The notes beneath the pieces were generated by a model. It was given only the letters and a program-made list of their open reading frames with translations. It was not told the origin of the DNA and made no database searches. From NCBI GenBank assembly GCA_030267965.1, contig BRYA01000490.1, positions 1 to 64,000 on the forward strand: a stretch of 64,000 nucleotides of DNA, written 5' to 3'. This DNA comes from Triparma columacea. Its lineage: Eukaryota; Sar; Bolidophyceae; Parmales; Triparmaceae. Shown here piece by piece: positions 61,574 through 64,000 of this stretch; the stretch's first letter is position 1, and each line of letters starts with the position of its first letter. Both the position numbers and the translations under genes were made by a program.

Positions 61574-64000
61574 ATGCCCTCATCTTTACAGACCTACAAG
61601 TCTCTATCATCCTACGTGAAGTCTTCAACCTTCCCGGCTAGCCACTGCACCTTTGATGAGAAGGATGGGAAGTTCGTTACTTTGAAGGCACTCATGAAAG
61701 GCATCGTAGAACCAGGTGAGTGTGTGTGGGGGGGGGAGATAAAAGGGGAGAAGACGGAGAAGGGGGAGACTAAGTGCTGACCCCTCCCTTCCGGCATGCC
61801 GCTCCGCTTCGCCACCGCTCCACTCTCTTCATCTCATCAAACCTCCCCACTCCATCAACTCCCCCAATCCCCTCACAGACTTGGATGAGGCAATCTCAGC
61901 TCTCCGTCTCCGTCATCTCTCCAATAAGAACACCTCCTCATCAATCCTCGGTTTCAAGTCCCTCCTCCTCTCCGGTAACAACCTTTCCACCCTCACCCCT
62001 CTAATATCCTCCTCCACCCTCCTTCACCACGGTCTTACAAGTTTATCCTTAGCCGATAACTTAATAACTGAAATCACCGAGATAACCAACCTAGCCAACG
62101 TCCCGGGGATTAAGAACACACTAAAGAACCTCGTGGTATCGGGTAACCCATGTATGGATAACGATAGAAGGGGGGTTAGGAGGAGTTTGATTATTACAGC
62201 GTTCGAAGGGAAATTAGAAAGGTTAGTAGTGAACGGGAAGGATAGGGGGCAAGGAGGAGGAGGGGGAACAAAGCGAAACACACAAGGATGAGGGACTTCG
62301 GGGCCAAGGGGGGCTCAAGAGGAAGGGTTCGGGGACAAGCTTTTTACCGCCAAACTACATCCAAAGCCTTAGCACAATATTAACCTTCGTCCCCCCCAAC
62401 CTCTCCCCCCTCAGTCTCGATGGTGTATCATGTAGTGATCTCCGTGCGATAGACTTCGCTGTGAAGACATGCAAGTTCCACGATCAAGATACAGGTCAGG
62501 CACTGGTTGATTTAACACATCACCTACATACGTTAGACAGGGCGGCATGTTGTTTGAGGATTAAGAAGGAACTTGAAGAGATATACGGACAACAAAGTAT
62601 TGCATCGACGATCACTACGGATGACGGGGAAGAGGAAGAGGAGGAGGAAGGAAGAGAGAAGATGGGAGAACTTGAGAGGATTATTAAGGTCTGGAAATCT
62701 AATAGGAACTCAGGACTTGATAGAGACACGGTCGTAAGGAGTATACATAGGAGACTTAACAAGGGTAAGAGAGAGAGAGAGAGTGGGTGGGGGGGGGAGG
62801 GAAAGACAAAACTATTTCACGAACACAATTTTCTAACCTCCCCCTTNCAACCCCCCCCCCCAACCCCCCCCCCCAACCCCCCCCCTCCCCCCCCCTACCG
62901 CAGTGATATCCCTCACCCGTAAGAACCGTCACAACTACATATCCGACTGGGTCGTCCAGCTCCAATCCAACCCTTCAACCGCCTTCTCCGATATAACCCT
63001 CGACTGGGACGCTGCCTTCATGAGTATATGGAGGCCCGTTAGGGCCGAGGCTGATAGACTGGAGAGAGAGTGTAAGGAACTTACGGGGGAGGTTGAAAGC
63101 GAAATTGGGGAGGATGATATTAGGGAAATGGAAAGGACGGCTACGAGCTTCTATGGGGAGGAGGAGGAGGAGGAGGAGGAAGGGGGGGAATTCAATCTTA
63201 TGGACGAAATGGTTGACTCACCGAGAAGGAAATCAAAGGCAGGTGAGAAACGGGAGAATGGGGGACAAAAACACTCAAGCTCTAGGCACTTGGATATAGA
63301 TCTTCTAACGCCTCCGCTCCGCCCGGCTGCACTCTCCTCCCCATCAGTCCCCCAGATAATGACGGACGCGTTCGAGGTAACTTCACTGCCCTCGACACCG
63401 CCAGGGTCCATCAGATCCAACGAATCGATCCCAGCGTTCTCAACGGAGGAAGAGCACAGGAAGGCAGTCACCAGAGAGACGTACGACCAACTCCTCAAGA
63501 AGATGGAGAGGGGAGAGCTCCACGAAAAGGGCTACGAGAGACCACAGTCGAAAGGGGGGCCGACGAAGACTTGGGTTCACCCACCAACGCTCTCCTCACC
63601 TCCGAGGAAGAAACCGAGACAAGGTGGGACGCAAAATCACACACAAACATCACCTGACCTACAAGCTATTACACAAGACATCAGGTGAGAGTGGACGCGG
63701 CAGACGGAAAGACTCGCGTACACGTTGAATGGATATCTAACGAACCGCACCCTCCTCAACCTCCCCAGTTTCTCCAAAACCATCCTCCTCGCATCTCGTC
63801 ACCATAAATCCCACTCCTCAAATCCCAAACCCATCGACTGGGGCGCGATGGGTACCCATGACATCCTAAACTACACGCTCGCAAACACCCAGCAGCTCGA
63901 CTGGGCGTTACCCGCAACCCCTATCCTAACCCCACCAGCTAGAGTTGCTATGCCACGTCCTCCATCTGTACCTCCTCCACCCTCCCACACCTCCCTCGAA
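61574..64000 (+). CDS. Leucine-rich-repeat protein, 3' end beyond the window (at least 580 aa, six exons seen)
   Basis: Exons 61574-61715, 61879-62221, 62415-62764, 62904-63242, 63348-63684 and 63769 onward join in phase. Residues about 48-165 are SDS22-type leucine-rich repeats (FKSLLLSGNNLSTLTPLISS; LTSLSLADNLITEITEITNL; LKNLVVSGNPC) closed by an LRR cap whose LESLDG crosses the second intron. The rest is charged, with acidic runs (EEEEEEEEGGEF) and Pro/Ser-rich stretches. Such LRR proteins with long disordered tails are common in cilia, centrosomes and phosphatase-1 regulation. The fourth intron (63243-63347) is 105 nt and open in frame, so retention would add 35 residues. A single N lies in an intron at 62847. 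Confidence 0.75.

Overview
The window is nuclear DNA from a unicellular eukaryote, most likely a photosynthetic stramenopile. A bolidophyte/Parmales-type alga is my best guess, from gene style rather than any marker gene. Genes lie close together on both strands. Most carry short spliceosomal introns (about 50-220 nt) that nearly always start GTGAG and end in a C-rich tract plus CAG or TAG. Eukaryote-only genes are present: ribosomal eL14, SF3B5, MCC alpha, an RBR ubiquitin ligase, TMEM184 and a Sfi1-like protein. I saw no tRNA, rRNA, CRISPR array, bacterial operon or transposon. Three runs of N (939, 56 and 54 bases) mark assembly gaps.

Layout. 1-5.1 kb: the 3' part of a disrupted minus-strand gene, a small conserved-looking protein, a Dabb-domain protein and a Golgi-type glycosyltransferase. 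5.1-9.4 kb: an AT-rich spacer, an AlkB-like dioxygenase and a secreted YHYH/cysteine-repeat protein. 9.5-18.9 kb: a giant Sfi1-like (centrin-binding type) protein built from 337-residue super-repeats. 19-31 kb: an unrecognised SAP-like protein, a GT69/CAP59-type membrane glycosyltransferase, type I asparaginase, eL14, SF3B5 and MCC alpha. 31-38.3 kb: two multidomain fusions, DCD-CCHC-vWA-alpha-kinase-ankyrin and an acyloxyacyl hydrolase with an inserted histidine-phosphatase domain. 38.6-49.3 kb: two unrecognised genes, then an eight-exon gene of about 2,249 residues. 49.4-64 kb: serine carboxypeptidase, a Ser-rich coiled-coil protein, a 4Fe-4S protein, a Cys-rich protein, histidine acid phosphatase, a small secreted protein, RBR ligase, TMEM184 transporter and an LRR protein that runs off the end.

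The most remarkable locus is 41,558-49,341. Exon phases join acyl-CoA-binding protein, a DegT-type PLP domain, fatty acyl-CoA reductase, DHAP acyltransferase and alkyl-DHAP synthase into one reading frame. That would place acyl-CoA supply and all three committed ether-lipid (plasmalogen precursor) activities on one polypeptide, with a PLP domain of unknown role. Acyl-CoA would be reduced to fatty alcohol and also used to acylate DHAP, and the last domain would exchange the acyl for the alkyl chain.

Several neighbouring genes are divergent, with start codons only 26-105 bp apart, so shared promoters are likely. All gene models are from reading the sequence only. Splice sites were chosen by GT/AG, phase continuity and protein-family continuity, and no transcript data were available.
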